From positions 1-64,000 of the forward strand of contig JBQTKD010000015.1 in NCBI GenBank assembly GCA_052386455.1: 64,000 nt of DNA. Reading direction: 5' to 3'. Position numbers and translations under genes: made by a program. This DNA comes from JBQTKD01 sp052386455 (GTDB lineage: Bacteria; Actinomycetota; Actinomycetes; Sporichthyales; Sporichthyaceae). Positions 34,759 to 43,335 of this stretch are shown here, in pieces. The notes below the pieces were generated by a model, which worked only from the letters and a program-made list of their open reading frames with translations, ran no database searches and was not told where the DNA came from. Each line of letters starts with the position of its first letter. The stretch's first letter is position 1.

Positions 34759-36146
34759 TGTTCTCCCCCGTCGTACGGATCGTCGCCGTCGCCCCAGTAG
34801 TCCCAGGCCGGCAGCGTGTGGCCCATGCGTTCGCGCTTGGTGCGCAGGTAGTGCTCGTTCTCCGGCGTCGGCGCGATGAACGACGGCACGGCCGAGTTCA
34901 CCGTGACGCCGTACGCCTCCAGCGAAGTGCACTTCAGCGGGTTGTTGGTGAGGAGGCGGATCGACCGCACGCCGAGGTCGGCGAGGATGCGAGCGGCCAC
35001 GCCGTAGTCGCGCGAGTCCACCGGCAGCCCGAGCTCCAGGTTCGCGTCGACCGTGTCGCTTCCGCCGTCCTGCAGTTCGTACGCGCGCAGCTTGTGCGCC
35101 AGGCCGATGCCGCGGCCTTCGTGCCCGCGCAGGTACACGACGACGCCGCGGCCCTCTTCCTCGATGCGGGTGAGCGCCGAGCGCAGCTGCGGACCGCAGT
35201 CGCACCGGACGGAGCCGAACGCGTCGCCGGTGAGGCACTCGGAGTGCAGCCGCACCAGGACGTCCTGCCCGCCCTCGACCTGGCCCTTCACCAGAGCGAC
35301 GTGTTCGTGCTCGCCCTCGCCGGGCAGCCCGTCGATGGTGCGGTCGGCGTAGGCGTAGGCGCGGAACTCGCCGGCGATCGTCGGCAGGCGCGTCGCCGCC
35401 AGCCTGCGCACGTGCGACTCCAGCCGGCGCCGGTACACGATCAGATCGGCGATGGAGATCAGCGCGAGGTCGTGCTCGCGGGCGAACTCGATCAGGTCCG
35501 GCAGCCGGGCCATGGAGCCGTCGTCGTTGACGACCTCGCAGATGACCCCGGCCGGAGAGAGCCCGGCGAGGCGGGCGAGGTCGACGGCGGCCTCGGTGTG
35601 GCCGGGCCGGCGCAGCACGCCGCCGTCCACGGCGCGCAGCGGGAAGACGTGGCCGGGCCTGGTGAGCTCCCACGGCTCGGTCGCCGAGTCCACCAGGACC
35701 TTGATGGTGTGGGCACGGTCGGCCGCGGAGATGCCGGTGCTGACGCCGTCGCGAGCGTCCACGGACACCGTGTAGGCGGTCTTCTTGCGGTCCTGGTTCA
35801 CCGTCGTCATCGGCGGCAGGTTCAGCCGGTCCAGCTGCTTGGCCGGCATCGGCACGCACACGACGCCGGAGGAGTACCGGATCGTGAAGGCGAGCAGTTC
35901 GGGGGTTGCCTTGGCGGCGGCGAAGATGAGGTCGCCCTCGTTCTCGCGGTCCTCGTCGTCGACGACGAGCACGGCCTTGCCCGCCGCGATGTCGGCGACC
36001 GCGCGCTCGATGGTGTCGAACGTGAACCCGTCGTAGGGGGTCGCGACGACCGGGCGCGGGCCCTCCTTGGCCCGGCGGCGGCCGGCGAGCTCGTCCTGCG
36101 CCGGGCCGACGATGCCGGGCCAGCCGCTGCGCTCGATCTCCGTCAC
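34755..36146 (-). CDS. ribBA: Bifunctional DHBP synthase / GTP cyclohydrolase II
   Basis: This 463-residue fusion makes both riboflavin precursors. The N-terminal RibB domain (about 35-235) converts ribulose 5-phosphate to 3,4-dihydroxy-2-butanone 4-phosphate, with VVDDEDRENEGDLIFAA and PGHVFPLRA...RRPGHTEAAVDL. The C-terminal RibA domain (about 240-455) opens GTP, with zinc Cys in SECLTGDAFGSVRCDCG and the RGHEGRGIGL motif. GTG 36146 overlaps the ribE stop (GTGA); the longer frame above is a shadow. Both catalytic sets appear intact, unlike some RibBA homologues with a dead half. Confidence 0.97.
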   Translation of the reverse strand: MTEIERSGWPGIVGPAQDELAGRRRAKEGPRPVVATPYDGFTFDTIERAVADIAAGKAVLVVDDEDRENEGDLIFAAAKATPELLAFTIRYSSGVVCVPMPAKQLDRLNLPPMTTVNQDRKKTAYTVSVDARDGVSTGISAADRAHTIKVLVDSATEPWELTRPGHVFPLRAVDGGVLRRPGHTEAAVDLARLAGLSPAGVICEVVNDDGSMARLPDLIEFAREHDLALISIADLIVYRRRLESHVRRLAATRLPTIAGEFRAYAYADRTIDGLPGEGEHEHVALVKGQVEGGQDVLVRLHSECLTGDAFGSVRCDCGPQLRSALTRIEEEGRGVVVYLRGHEGRGIGLAHKLRAYELQDGGSDTVDANLELGLPVDSRDYGVAARILADLGVRSIRLLTNNPLKCTSLEAYGVTVNSAVPSFIAPTPENEHYLRTKRERMGHTLPAWDYWGDGDDPYDGGEQ

Positions 36147-36736
36147 TGGGCCTGCCCCAGGAGCCGCTCGACGTATTTGGCGAGCACGTCCACCTCCAGA
36201 TTGACCGCGTCGCCGGGCTGCCGGCGACCCAGCGTCGTCAATGCCAGTGTTGTGGGGATGAGGCTGACCGTAAAGCTCTCGACGCCGACGGTCGCGACGG
36301 TCAGGCTGACGCCGTCCACGGTGATCGAGCCCTTCTCCACCACGTACCGCAACACCTGCGGGGGCGCGGAGATTTCCACGACGTCCCAGTGCTCCTCGGA
36401 TCTCCGGCCGGCGATCCGCCCGGTGCCGTCGACGTGACCCTGCACCAGATGCCCGCCGAGGCGCGTGGCGAGGGTGACCGCCCGCTCCAGGTTCACCGGG
36501 GAACCGGGCCGCAGATCGGCCAGCGCCGAGCGGTTGAGGGTCTCGGCCATGACGTCCGCGACGAAGCTGTCCGCGGTGTGCTCGACGACCGTCAGGCACA
36601 CGCCGTTCACGGCGATCGAGTCGCCGTGCTTCGCGTCGCTCGTGACGACCGTCGCGCGGATCTGCAGGCGCGCGGCGTCGGTGAGTTCGGTCAGCGCGAC
36701 GACCTCGCCGAGCTCTTCCACGATGCCGGTGAACAT
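36143..36736 (-). CDS. ribE: Riboflavin synthase alpha subunit
   Basis: This enzyme dismutates two molecules of 6,7-dimethyl-8-ribityllumazine to riboflavin. The 197-residue protein has the usual duplicated lumazine-binding fold, each half starting MFTGIVEELG or a related VQGHVDGTG segment. The N-terminal MFTGIVEE and internal NGVCLTV and DGVSLTV motifs are canonical. Its start directly abuts the ribD stop and its stop overlaps ribBA by four bases. Confidence 0.96.
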   Translation of the reverse strand: MFTGIVEELGEVVALTELTDAARLQIRATVVTSDAKHGDSIAVNGVCLTVVEHTADSFVADVMAETLNRSALADLRPGSPVNLERAVTLATRLGGHLVQGHVDGTGRIAGRRSEEHWDVVEISAPPQVLRYVVEKGSITVDGVSLTVATVGVESFTVSLIPTTLALTTLGRRQPGDAVNLEVDVLAKYVERLLGQAQ

Positions 36737-37861
36737 TCAGCTCCTCCAGGCGACGGGGCGCGCGGTGAGGCGCACGTCGGGGCCGATGGGCACGATCTCG
36801 TCGAGGCGCAACCGCAGGGCAGCGTCGATGGTGGGGGCGCCGGGGCCGGCCAGCGCAGGCAGTCCCCCGCCGCCGATGAGCGCGGGAGCGACGTACCCGA
36901 CGACGCGGTCGACGAGCCGTTCGGCGAGAAAGGATCCGGCCAGGTGCGCGCCGCCTTCGAGCAGGACGCTGACGACACCGCACGCGTGCAGCACTGCCAG
37001 GGCCCGGTTGAGGTCGAGCCCTCCCCGATCGACGCCGCCGCCGTGGCGGGGCACGGCGACCACGTCGGCACCGGCCTTGCGCAGGGCGACGGCGCCCTCG
37101 CTGGAGACCGCGTCCTCGGCGACGAGGATCAGCGTCTCGGCGGCGTCGTCGAGGATCCGGGCGTTGGTCGGGGTGCGGGCGTTGGAGTCCAGGACGACGC
37201 GCAGCGGCGGCCCGTGGCGCAACGGGGCCTTGCGGACGGCGAGGTGCGGGTCGTCGGCGAGCACGGTGCCGGAGCCGACGACGATCGCGTCGACCTCGGC
37301 GCGCAGGCGGTGCACGTCCGCTCGCGACTCCGCGGAGGTGATCCAGCGGCTCGTGCCGTCCGCGGCGGCGGTGCGCCCGTCGAGGCTCGCGGCGTACTTC
37401 CAGGTGACGAAGGGTCGCCCGAGCCGCTGCGAGGTCAGCCAGGCCTCGTTGAGCCGCTCGGCCTCGTCGGCGAGCAGCCCGGCCTCGACCTCGATCCCGG
37501 CGTCGGCCAGGGTGCTCGCGCCGCCCGCGGCCGTTGGGTTGGGGTCCCGGACCGCGAACACGACGCGGGCGACTCCGGCGGCGATCAACGCCTGCGCGCA
37601 GGGCCCGGTCCGGCCGGTGTGGTTGCACGGCTCGAGGGTCACGACGGCCGTGCTGCCCCGGGCCCGCTCCCCGGCCTGCGCCAGCGCGACGACCTCGGCG
37701 TGCGGGCCGCCCGCCACGGCGTGGAAGCCCTCGCCGACGGGCTCCCCGGCGGCGTCGAGGATTACCGCGCCGACGATCGGGTTGGGGTTGGTGGCTCCGA
37801 GCCCGTGCGCGGCAAGCTCGATCGCCCGGCGCATCGCCGCGAGTTCGGCCTCGTTACTCAC
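36737..37861 (-). CDS. ribD: Riboflavin deaminase/reductase
   Basis: RibD deaminates and then reduces the pyrimidine product of GTP cyclohydrolase II. The N-terminal cytidine-deaminase-like domain has HAEVVALAQAG and a zinc site PCNHTGRTGPCAQAL. The NADPH-dependent reductase domain follows from about residue 145 (FVTWKYAASLDGRTAA; IVVGSGTVLADDPHLAVR; LLEGGAHLAGSFL). The length of 374 is typical. GTG 37861 is the first start of the riboflavin operon after rpe. The 129-base upstream gap has no FMN riboswitch but carries two copies of a palindromic 12-mer. Confidence 0.95.
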   Translation of the reverse strand: MSNEAELAAMRRAIELAAHGLGATNPNPIVGAVILDAAGEPVGEGFHAVAGGPHAEVVALAQAGERARGSTAVVTLEPCNHTGRTGPCAQALIAAGVARVVFAVRDPNPTAAGGASTLADAGIEVEAGLLADEAERLNEAWLTSQRLGRPFVTWKYAASLDGRTAAADGTSRWITSAESRADVHRLRAEVDAIVVGSGTVLADDPHLAVRKAPLRHGPPLRVVLDSNARTPTNARILDDAAETLILVAEDAVSSEGAVALRKAGADVVAVPRHGGGVDRGGLDLNRALAVLHACGVVSVLLEGGAHLAGSFLAERLVDRVVGYVAPALIGGGGLPALAGPGAPTIDAALRLRLDEIVPIGPDVRLTARPVAWRS

Positions 37862-37888
37862 GAGTCACATTCTGCCGTGACCGTTTCG

Positions 37889-37960
37889 GCTGTACAGCGC
37901 CGGTGGCGAACCGATGTCCGACTCGTCCCGCGCGGCGTCGCACGCAGCGCTGTACAGCGC
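37889..37960. repeat. Two GCTGTACAGCGC palindromic repeats 60 bases apart
   Basis: GCTGTACAGCGC occurs at 37889-37900 and 37949-37960, exactly 60 bases apart, in the rpe-ribD gap. The second is part of a perfect 14-base palindrome GCGCTGTACAGCGC. The copies lie on the same face of the helix and could be paired operator sites upstream of ribD, or could pair in RNA. Function is not known. Confidence 0.5.
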
Positions 37961-37990
37961 GATTGGCGTGGGACGGATGGGGTTGGTGAG

Positions 37991-38665
37991 TCAGGTGGAG
38001 CGGGTGGTGGCGGTCAGCGCGGCGGCGCGGAGTCTGTCGATCGCCGCGGCGGGGTCGGCGGCGCCGTAGACCGCGGAGCCCGCCACCAACACGTTCGCGC
38101 CTGCCTCGGCGCAGCGTTCGACGGTTGCGTCGGACACGCCGCCGTCCACCTGCAGCCAGACGTCGAGGTCGCGGGAGTCGATGAGTTGGCGAGCACGGCG
38201 AATCTTGGGCAGGACCACGTCCAGGAACGGCTGGCCGCCGAAGCCGGGTTCGACGGTCATCAGCAGGAGCATGTCGATCTCGTCGAGGACGTCCGCTACG
38301 GCTTCCAGCGGGGTGGCCGGCTTGAGTCCGATCCCGACGCGCGCGCCCTCCTTGCGGATGGCCCGGGCCAGGCGCACCGGGGCGTGCGCGGCCTCGAGGT
38401 GGAAGGTGACGCTGCCGGCGCCGGCCTCGGCATATCCCGGGGCCCAGCGGTCCGGGTCGGCGATCATCAGGTGGCAGTCCACCGGGGTGCTCACCGACTT
38501 CAGCAGCGCCTCGACGATGGGCAGGCCCAGCGTCAGGTTGGGGACGAAGTGATTGTCCATCACATCGACGTGCAGCCAGTCGGCGTGCCCGGCGACGCGG
38601 GCGGCCTCCTCGGCCAGGCGAGCGAAGTCGGCCGAGAGCATGCTCGGCGAGATCTGGATTCCCAT
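37991..38665 (-). CDS. rpe: Ribulose-phosphate 3-epimerase
   Basis: Rpe interconverts ribulose 5-phosphate and xylulose 5-phosphate in the pentose phosphate pathway. The 224-residue TIM barrel has all family motifs: ISPSMLSADFARL, HVDVMDNHFVPNLTLG (metal His and catalytic Asp), DCHLMI, TVEPGFGGQPF and VDGGV. It lies upstream of ribD in the same direction; its product's substrate ribulose 5-phosphate is also the RibB substrate, which fits the common actinobacterial neighbourhood. Confidence 0.97.
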   Translation of the reverse strand: MGIQISPSMLSADFARLAEEAARVAGHADWLHVDVMDNHFVPNLTLGLPIVEALLKSVSTPVDCHLMIADPDRWAPGYAEAGAGSVTFHLEAAHAPVRLARAIRKEGARVGIGLKPATPLEAVADVLDEIDMLLLMTVEPGFGGQPFLDVVLPKIRRARQLIDSRDLDVWLQVDGGVSDATVERCAEAGANVLVAGSAVYGAADPAAAIDRLRAAALTATTRST

Positions 38666-38678
38666 GGTGGGCCGAAGA

Positions 38679-40652
38679 CTAGTCGCCGTCGGGCGAGCGC
38701 TGGGCCAGGCGGGCCTTCAGCAGCTCGGCGGAGCCCAGCTGCCACGGGACGCTGGTGACCATCACACCGGGTTCGAACAGCAGGCGGGCCTTGAGCCGCA
38801 GGGCGCTCTGGTTGTGCAGCAGTTGCTCCCACCAGCGGCCCACGACGTACTCCGGCACGAAGACGCAGACGACGTCGCGCGGGCCGGTCCGCAGCTTGCG
38901 GACGTACTCCAGGATCGGCTTGTTGACCTCGCGGTACGGGGAGTCCAGCACGGTCAGCGGAACGGGGATGTCGTGCGCGGCCCACTCCGCCAGCACTCCG
39001 GCCGTGGACTCCGGGGAGGTCTGCACGGTCAGCGCGGTAAGGGTGTCCGGGCGGGTGGCGCGGGCGAACGCGAGCGCCCGCAGGGCCGGGGTGTGGACGC
39101 GGGAGACCAGGACGACGCCGTGGATGCGGCTGGGCAGCGTCACGCCGCCGGGCGGCGGTGCGAGCTCGAGCTCCACCTGGTCGTAGTGGCGGGCGATGCC
39201 CCGCATGGCGAAGAAGAGCACCGGAACGACGAGCAGGACCACGTACGCGCCGTCGAAGAACTCGGCGATCACGGTGACCACCAGGACGATGCCGGTGAGC
39301 AGACCGCCGAAGCCGTTCACCAGCCGCGCTCGGTGCGCCCGGGCGCGCTCGGCCGGGGCCGGACTGCCGCGCAGCACCTCGCCCCAGTGCCGGACCAGAC
39401 CGAGCTGACCCAGGGTCAGGCAGATGAACACGGCGAGGATGTACATCAGGATCAGCCGGCTGACGTCGGCGTCGACGAGGACCACGAGCAGCCCGGCCGT
39501 CACCGCGAGCACGAAGATGCCGTTGCTGAAGGCGAGGCGGTCGCCGCGCTGGCGCAGCTGTTTGGGCAGGAATCCGTCGCGGGCGAGAATCTCGCCGAAG
39601 AGCGGGAAGCCGTTGAACGAGGTGTTCGCCGCGAACACGAGGATCAGGGTCGCGACCGCGGTGAGGTAGACGAACATGAGCGAGCCGTCGCCGAAGACCG
39701 CGGAGGCGACCTGGGCGATGATCGGTTCCTGCTGGTAGTCCGGACCGGCCGGGACGCCGTCGATCAGGATGTCGTTGGCCGGATCCGCGGCGATCCGGAC
39801 GTCGGTCAACATGCCGAGCGCCACGAGTCCGGTGAACATGGTCACCGAGGCCATGCCGGTCAGCAGCAGCACGGTGGCGGCGTTGCGGGGTTTGGGCTCC
39901 TTCAGCGCCGGAACGCTGTGCGCGGTCTGCTCGAAGCCGGCGGCCGCGACGCTTCCGGCGGAGAAGGCCCGCAGGGCGAGCAGGATCAACGCGAGGGCGC
40001 CGAGGTTGGTGCTGTCCTGGACGATCTCGTAGTCGGCGGTCGGGGCCCGCAGGTCGTCGTCGAGCACGAAGTGCCGGACGAGGCCGACGGCGATCAGGGC
40101 GATCATGCCGAGCACGAACGCGTAGGTGGGGATCGCGAGGACGCTCCCCGAGCCGGTGGTGCCGCGCAGGTTGACCAGGGCGAGCAGGCCGACGATCCCC
40201 AGCGCGAACGGGACGCGGTGCTCGGCCACGAAGGGAATCGCCGCACCGAGGTTGTCCACCGCGGCGGAGGTGGAGACCGCGACGGTCAGCACGTAGTCGG
40301 CGATCAGCGCGGCGCCGACGGTGAGCCCGCCGGTGCGGCCGAGGTTCGCCTTGGCGACGTCGTAGTCGCCGCCGCCGCCCGGGTAGGCACGGACGTTCTG
40401 CCGGTAGGAGGCGACGACGACGCCGACCATGGCGCCGATGGCCAGCGCGAACCACATGCCACTGTGGAAGTAGGCGATGCCGGCCACGCTCAGGACGAGG
40501 AAGATCTCCTGCGGGGCGTAGGCGACCGAACTCAGCGGGCCGGAGGCGAAGATGGGCAGCGCGATGCGCTTGGACAGCAGCGTGTCGCCCATCCGGTTGC
40601 TGTGCACGGGCGACCCGAGCAGCAGCCGCTTGGAGATTTCCAGGACCCGCAC
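38679..40652 (-). CDS. APC-superfamily amino acid permease
   Basis: This is a 657-residue membrane protein with about twelve transmembrane segments in the first 470 residues, including the APC signature region near FASGPLSSVAYAPQEIFLVLS and YPGGGGDYDVA. The last 180 residues are soluble (VVLVSRVHTPALRALAFARA...; VPEYVVGRWWEQLLHN), resembling a universal-stress-like domain found in the KUP-adjacent APC proteins of actinobacteria. The transported amino acid or polyamine cannot be assigned. The GTG at 40652 begins VRVLEISKRLLLG. It is divergent from the Rieske operon, and the promoter motif at 40723-40741 lies in the gap. Confidence 0.85.
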   Translation of the reverse strand: MRVLEISKRLLLGSPVHSNRMGDTLLSKRIALPIFASGPLSSVAYAPQEIFLVLSVAGIAYFHSGMWFALAIGAMVGVVVASYRQNVRAYPGGGGDYDVAKANLGRTGGLTVGAALIADYVLTVAVSTSAAVDNLGAAIPFVAEHRVPFALGIVGLLALVNLRGTTGSGSVLAIPTYAFVLGMIALIAVGLVRHFVLDDDLRAPTADYEIVQDSTNLGALALILLALRAFSAGSVAAAGFEQTAHSVPALKEPKPRNAATVLLLTGMASVTMFTGLVALGMLTDVRIAADPANDILIDGVPAGPDYQQEPIIAQVASAVFGDGSLMFVYLTAVATLILVFAANTSFNGFPLFGEILARDGFLPKQLRQRGDRLAFSNGIFVLAVTAGLLVVLVDADVSRLILMYILAVFICLTLGQLGLVRHWGEVLRGSPAPAERARAHRARLVNGFGGLLTGIVLVVTVIAEFFDGAYVVLLVVPVLFFAMRGIARHYDQVELELAPPPGGVTLPSRIHGVVLVSRVHTPALRALAFARATRPDTLTALTVQTSPESTAGVLAEWAAHDIPVPLTVLDSPYREVNKPILEYVRKLRTGPRDVVCVFVPEYVVGRWWEQLLHNQSALRLKARLLFEPGVMVTSVPWQLGSAELLKARLAQRSPDGD

Positions 40653-40722
40653 GCCTCAAGCCAACACGATGCGCCGCGCCGCCCGTCGCCGCCCCGCCGC
40701 ACGCCAGATGGTCGACTCCTCG

Positions 40723-40741
40723 TTAGTTCAGTCTTAGACTA
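40723..40741 (+). promoter_or_regulatory. TTAGT-N7-TAGACTA promoter motif (site B)
   Basis: The sequence TTAGT-TCAGTCT-TAGACTA lies 20 bases before the ATG of the 76-residue protein. TAGACT can serve as the -10 box. The same TTAGT-N7-TAGACTA arrangement occurs at 49246-49264 in the acyl-CoA region, and its right half at 59550. It is a candidate shared operator. Confidence 0.45.
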
Positions 40742-40760
40742 GTTTCGGGAGGTGTATGAG

Positions 40761-40991
40761 ATGGCGTTCCGGCTGGAGCACCCGTTCAACGGCGCGATCT
40801 ACACCGCCCTGGCCGACGGCACCGTCGAGGTGGCCGGCCGCGACGGACGCACCGGCGTCTTCGACATGCGCGGCTCGTGGATGAGCGGCTCGCTGCGGTC
40901 CGCGGACCCGGAGCTGATTCGCTGGGTCGGGACGAACGGGTACACCCCGGCGTCTCGGCACCTGGCCGGGTTCTCGAAGGACGAGATGTGA
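40761..40991 (+). CDS. 76-residue protein coupled to the Rieske oxygenase
   Basis: This small protein (MAFRLEHPFNGAIYTALADGTVEV..., ending HLAGFSKDEM) has no Cys, no signal and no recognised family. It has a mixed hydrophobic pattern with GRDGRTGVFDMRGSWMSGSL and an SADPELIRWVG segment. The ATG at 40761 has GGGAGG eight bases upstream, and its stop overlaps the GTG of the Rieske oxygenase gene (GTGA), so the two are translationally coupled. It might be a small subunit or chaperone of the oxygenase; that is inference from coupling only. It is too short and lacks ligands for a ferredoxin. Confidence 0.65.
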   Translation: MAFRLEHPFNGAIYTALADGTVEVAGRDGRTGVFDMRGSWMSGSLRSADPELIRWVGTNGYTPASRHLAGFSKDEM

Positions 40992-42322
40992 CGGCCCGTT
41001 CGCCCGGGCCGAGCTACCACGATCTGCTCGACCTCGACACCCGGGAGGTCCCCGCCTTCCTGCGCCGGACCGGCCGCAGCGACTTCGGGACCGCCGACAT
41101 CCCCGCGCGCTTCTACTTCGACCCCGAGATCCTCGCGCTGGAGAAGGAACGAATCTGGAAGAAGGTCTGGCAGTTCGCGTGCCGCGAGGAGCGGCTGCGC
41201 AACCCGGGCGACGTCGAGGTGTACGAGGTCGCCGACCTCTCGATCCTGCTGGTGCGCGGAGACGACGGCGTGCTTCGCGGCTTCTACAACGCGTGCCTGC
41301 ACCGCGGACGACGGCTGCGCGACGAGGCCGGCGCGGCGAGCGAGCTGCAGTGCCAGTTCCACGGATTCTGCTGGGACCTCGCGGGTGCGCTGAAGCGGGT
41401 TCCGGCCCGGTGGGACTTCCCGCACGTGACCGAGGAACGGTTCGAGCTGCCGCAGGTCCGCGTGGACACGTGGGGCGGGTTCGTCTTCGTGTGCCTCGAC
41501 CCGGATCAGGTGCCGTTGTTGGACTACCTCGGCGAGCTGACCGAGCTCGACCACTGGGACCTCGCCGGCAGGTACACCGAGGCGCACGTGGAGAAGGTGC
41601 TCCCCTGCAACTGGAAGGTCGCGCAGGAGGCCTTCATGGAGTCCTTCCACGTCGTCACCACGCATCCGCAACTGCTGCGCGGCATCGGGGACGCGAACTC
41701 GCAGTACGACGCGTGGGAGTGGGTCAGCCGCGCCATCACCCCGCGCGGAACCCCGAGCCCGCACTTGAACTACGAACCGACCGAGCAGCAGATCTTCGAC
41801 ACGATGATGGGCCTCGGCCTCGACGACGCCCCCGTCGCGACGCTGCCCGACGACGCCCGCGCCCGCACCGTCATCGCGGCTGCCACCCGCCAACGCCTGG
41901 CCGACGCTCTGGGCGCGAAGGCCGCGACGCTGTCGGACTCCGAGTGCGTGGACACGTTCTTCTACACGGCGTTTCCGAACTTCCACCCCTGGGGCTCGTA
42001 CAACCGCACCTGCTACCGGTTCCGCCCCAACGGCGCGGACCCGGAGACCTCGATCATGGAGATCCTGGTCCTCTCCCCGTTCCAGGGCGCGCGCCCGCCC
42101 GAGGCCCCGGTTCGGAAGCTCGGGGTGGACGAGTCGTTCCTCGACGCCATCGAACTCGGGCCCTTGGCGCGCGTGTTCTTCCAGGACGAGTACAACGTCG
42201 GGTCCGTCCAACGCGGCCTGCACACCCTCGTCGAGCACAAGTCCGGGGTCACCTTCGGCGCGTACCAGGAGACGAAGATCCGCCACTTCTACGAGGTGTA
42301 CCGGGCGCTGATGAAGGTCTGA
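40988..42322 (+). CDS. Rieske non-haem iron oxygenase, alpha subunit
   Basis: This is the catalytic subunit of an aromatic-ring-hydroxylating-type oxygenase, 444 residues. The Rieske [2Fe-2S] site is CLHRG-x13-LQCQFHG (Cys-x-His...Cys-x2-His). The mononuclear iron site is in NWKVAQEAFMESFHVVTTHPQ, with the two His ligands five residues apart. GTG 40988 overlaps the upstream 76-residue gene. No beta subunit, ferredoxin or reductase gene is nearby, so electrons must come from elsewhere. It shares a promoter motif with the acyl-CoA cluster, so it may hydroxylate a substrate of that pathway, perhaps a steroid or aromatic acid; the substrate is not shown. Confidence 0.88.
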   Translation: MTARSPGPSYHDLLDLDTREVPAFLRRTGRSDFGTADIPARFYFDPEILALEKERIWKKVWQFACREERLRNPGDVEVYEVADLSILLVRGDDGVLRGFYNACLHRGRRLRDEAGAASELQCQFHGFCWDLAGALKRVPARWDFPHVTEERFELPQVRVDTWGGFVFVCLDPDQVPLLDYLGELTELDHWDLAGRYTEAHVEKVLPCNWKVAQEAFMESFHVVTTHPQLLRGIGDANSQYDAWEWVSRAITPRGTPSPHLNYEPTEQQIFDTMMGLGLDDAPVATLPDDARARTVIAAATRQRLADALGAKAATLSDSECVDTFFYTAFPNFHPWGSYNRTCYRFRPNGADPETSIMEILVLSPFQGARPPEAPVRKLGVDESFLDAIELGPLARVFFQDEYNVGSVQRGLHTLVEHKSGVTFGAYQETKIRHFYEVYRALMKV

Positions 42323-42443
42323 CGCTCCCTCACTTCTGCCGTCGCAGGCCCAGCCGTACGAAGCGATATGTTGGGACGCAGGGGTTGCACTCTGGTCCCA
42401 CCTGTTCTCTGTCCGAGTCTCAACCGACGGGTTCCGAGCCCGG

Positions 42444-42650
42444 TCACGTCATCCGCGCTCGGCGCAAGTCCTCTAGCCCCTCGGGCGCGAGGTCCTCGAA
42501 GTAGCGTCGGGCCAGCCGCGCGCGGCGACCACGAATGACAATCTCCAGCAGCGCTGCGTGGACCGTCTCCGTCGTGTGCGAGGTGCCCAGCTCTCGGGCT
42601 GCCGCCGCGACGAGATCCATATCGAGGTTGATGCTGGTGCGCTTCGCCAT
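42444..42650 (-). CDS. VapB-like ribbon-helix-helix antitoxin, orphan
   Basis: This 68-residue protein (MAKRTSINLDMDLVAAAARELGTSHTTETVHAALLEIV..., ending LEDLRRARMT) matches the type II VapB/DUF2191 antitoxin pattern: an RHH strand TSINLDMDL, two helices, and a C-terminal toxin-binding arm. ATG 42650 is chosen where family homology begins; the frame is open to 42683. No VapC-type PIN gene lies downstream; the 121 bases to the Rieske stop hold no D-E-D-D sequence. It therefore appears to be an orphan antitoxin. A palindrome (42694-42706) upstream may be its operator. Confidence 0.75.
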   Translation of the reverse strand: MAKRTSINLDMDLVAAAARELGTSHTTETVHAALLEIVIRGRRARLARRYFEDLAPEGLEDLRRARMT

Positions 42651-42693
42651 GAGCAACAGCATCCATCCCGTAGCTGTGTGCATCTAGTCATCG

Positions 42694-42706
42694 CGAGACA
42701 ATCTCG
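42694..42706. promoter_or_regulatory. CGAGA-CAA-TCTCG palindrome
   Basis: A perfect 5-3-5 dyad lies between the divergent antitoxin gene and the unknown gene starting at 42709, directly before the latter's GTG. RHH antitoxins commonly bind such short dyads. Binding here is inference. Confidence 0.35.
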
Positions 42707-42708
42707 TC

Positions 42709-43161
42709 GTGCTCTTCACTGTTACCTGGACGCTGGACGGAGTGGGTTGGGCCATCTGCGAGGTGGCCGACAGCCGACAGGAGTTCGCTCATCCCGTTTC
42801 TTACCTCGGCGGACCGGAGGAGCTTATTTCCGCAGTGACGCGAATCGCGTCCGGATACGACCAGGCTGTCGCACATCTGCCCGATGAACCTGGCCTGTAC
42901 CGCTGGGACTTTCGGCGAGACCAAGAGGACGTCGCCCTAACCGTCTCCGACGTGGCGGGTTGCGAGACCAGTCTCGGCGTCGAGCGGTGGAGCGGATCCG
43001 TGACCGTCGACCGATTGGCCAGGACCGTGGTGCGCTGCTTCGACTTCGTGCTCGAAGAGCACGGCGAGCACGGCTACGAGGACCTCTGGCGTCGGCCGTT
43101 CCCTACGCTTGAACTTAGGGAGCTTCGATCGGCATGGCGCGCACGCACCTTCGGGAAGTAG
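42709..43161 (+). CDS. Protein of unknown function in accessory patch
   Basis: This is a 150-residue acidic protein starting at GTG 42709 (LFTVTWTLDGVGWAICEVADSRQEFAHPVSYL...). It contains WDFRRDQEDVALTVSDVAG and ends ELRELRSAWRARTFGK. No signal, membrane segment or catalytic motif is apparent, and no family is recognised. Third-position GC is somewhat lower than in the flanking genes, in keeping with a transferred segment that also holds the orphan antitoxin and the DUF3800-like gene. Its start is three bases from the dyad at 42694-42706, so it may share regulation with the antitoxin. Confidence 0.55.
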   Translation: MLFTVTWTLDGVGWAICEVADSRQEFAHPVSYLGGPEELISAVTRIASGYDQAVAHLPDEPGLYRWDFRRDQEDVALTVSDVAGCETSLGVERWSGSVTVDRLARTVVRCFDFVLEEHGEHGYEDLWRRPFPTLELRELRSAWRARTFGK

Positions 43162-43335
43162 CTGTCGCTCCCTAGCCGCGTGCAGGGGCTCGCGTTGGGA
43201 TCTGCGCCGAGGCGACGGCCGCACGGTTCTGACAGACACCGGCTCAGCGGGCCGGCGGTAGGCACCAATGCCTGGTCCATATCCGCTCGGCGACGTATCC
43301 TGGCAGCGCCTGTGGCAGTAGCTGCATGGAAGTGA

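Noticed and set aside
37862..37990. FMN riboswitch before ribD
   Set aside because: None of the conserved FMN-box segments (such as an AGGGUGAAAUUCCC-like stretch) is present in the gap.
38677..38690. A fourth TAGTCT-like operator at the rpe start
   Set aside because: The match is partial, lacks the second half-site and overlaps the stop codon of the permease gene, so it is probably chance.
42323..42443. A VapC toxin gene after the antitoxin
   Set aside because: The 121 bases contain no PIN-domain acidic pattern and are too short for a toxin gene.
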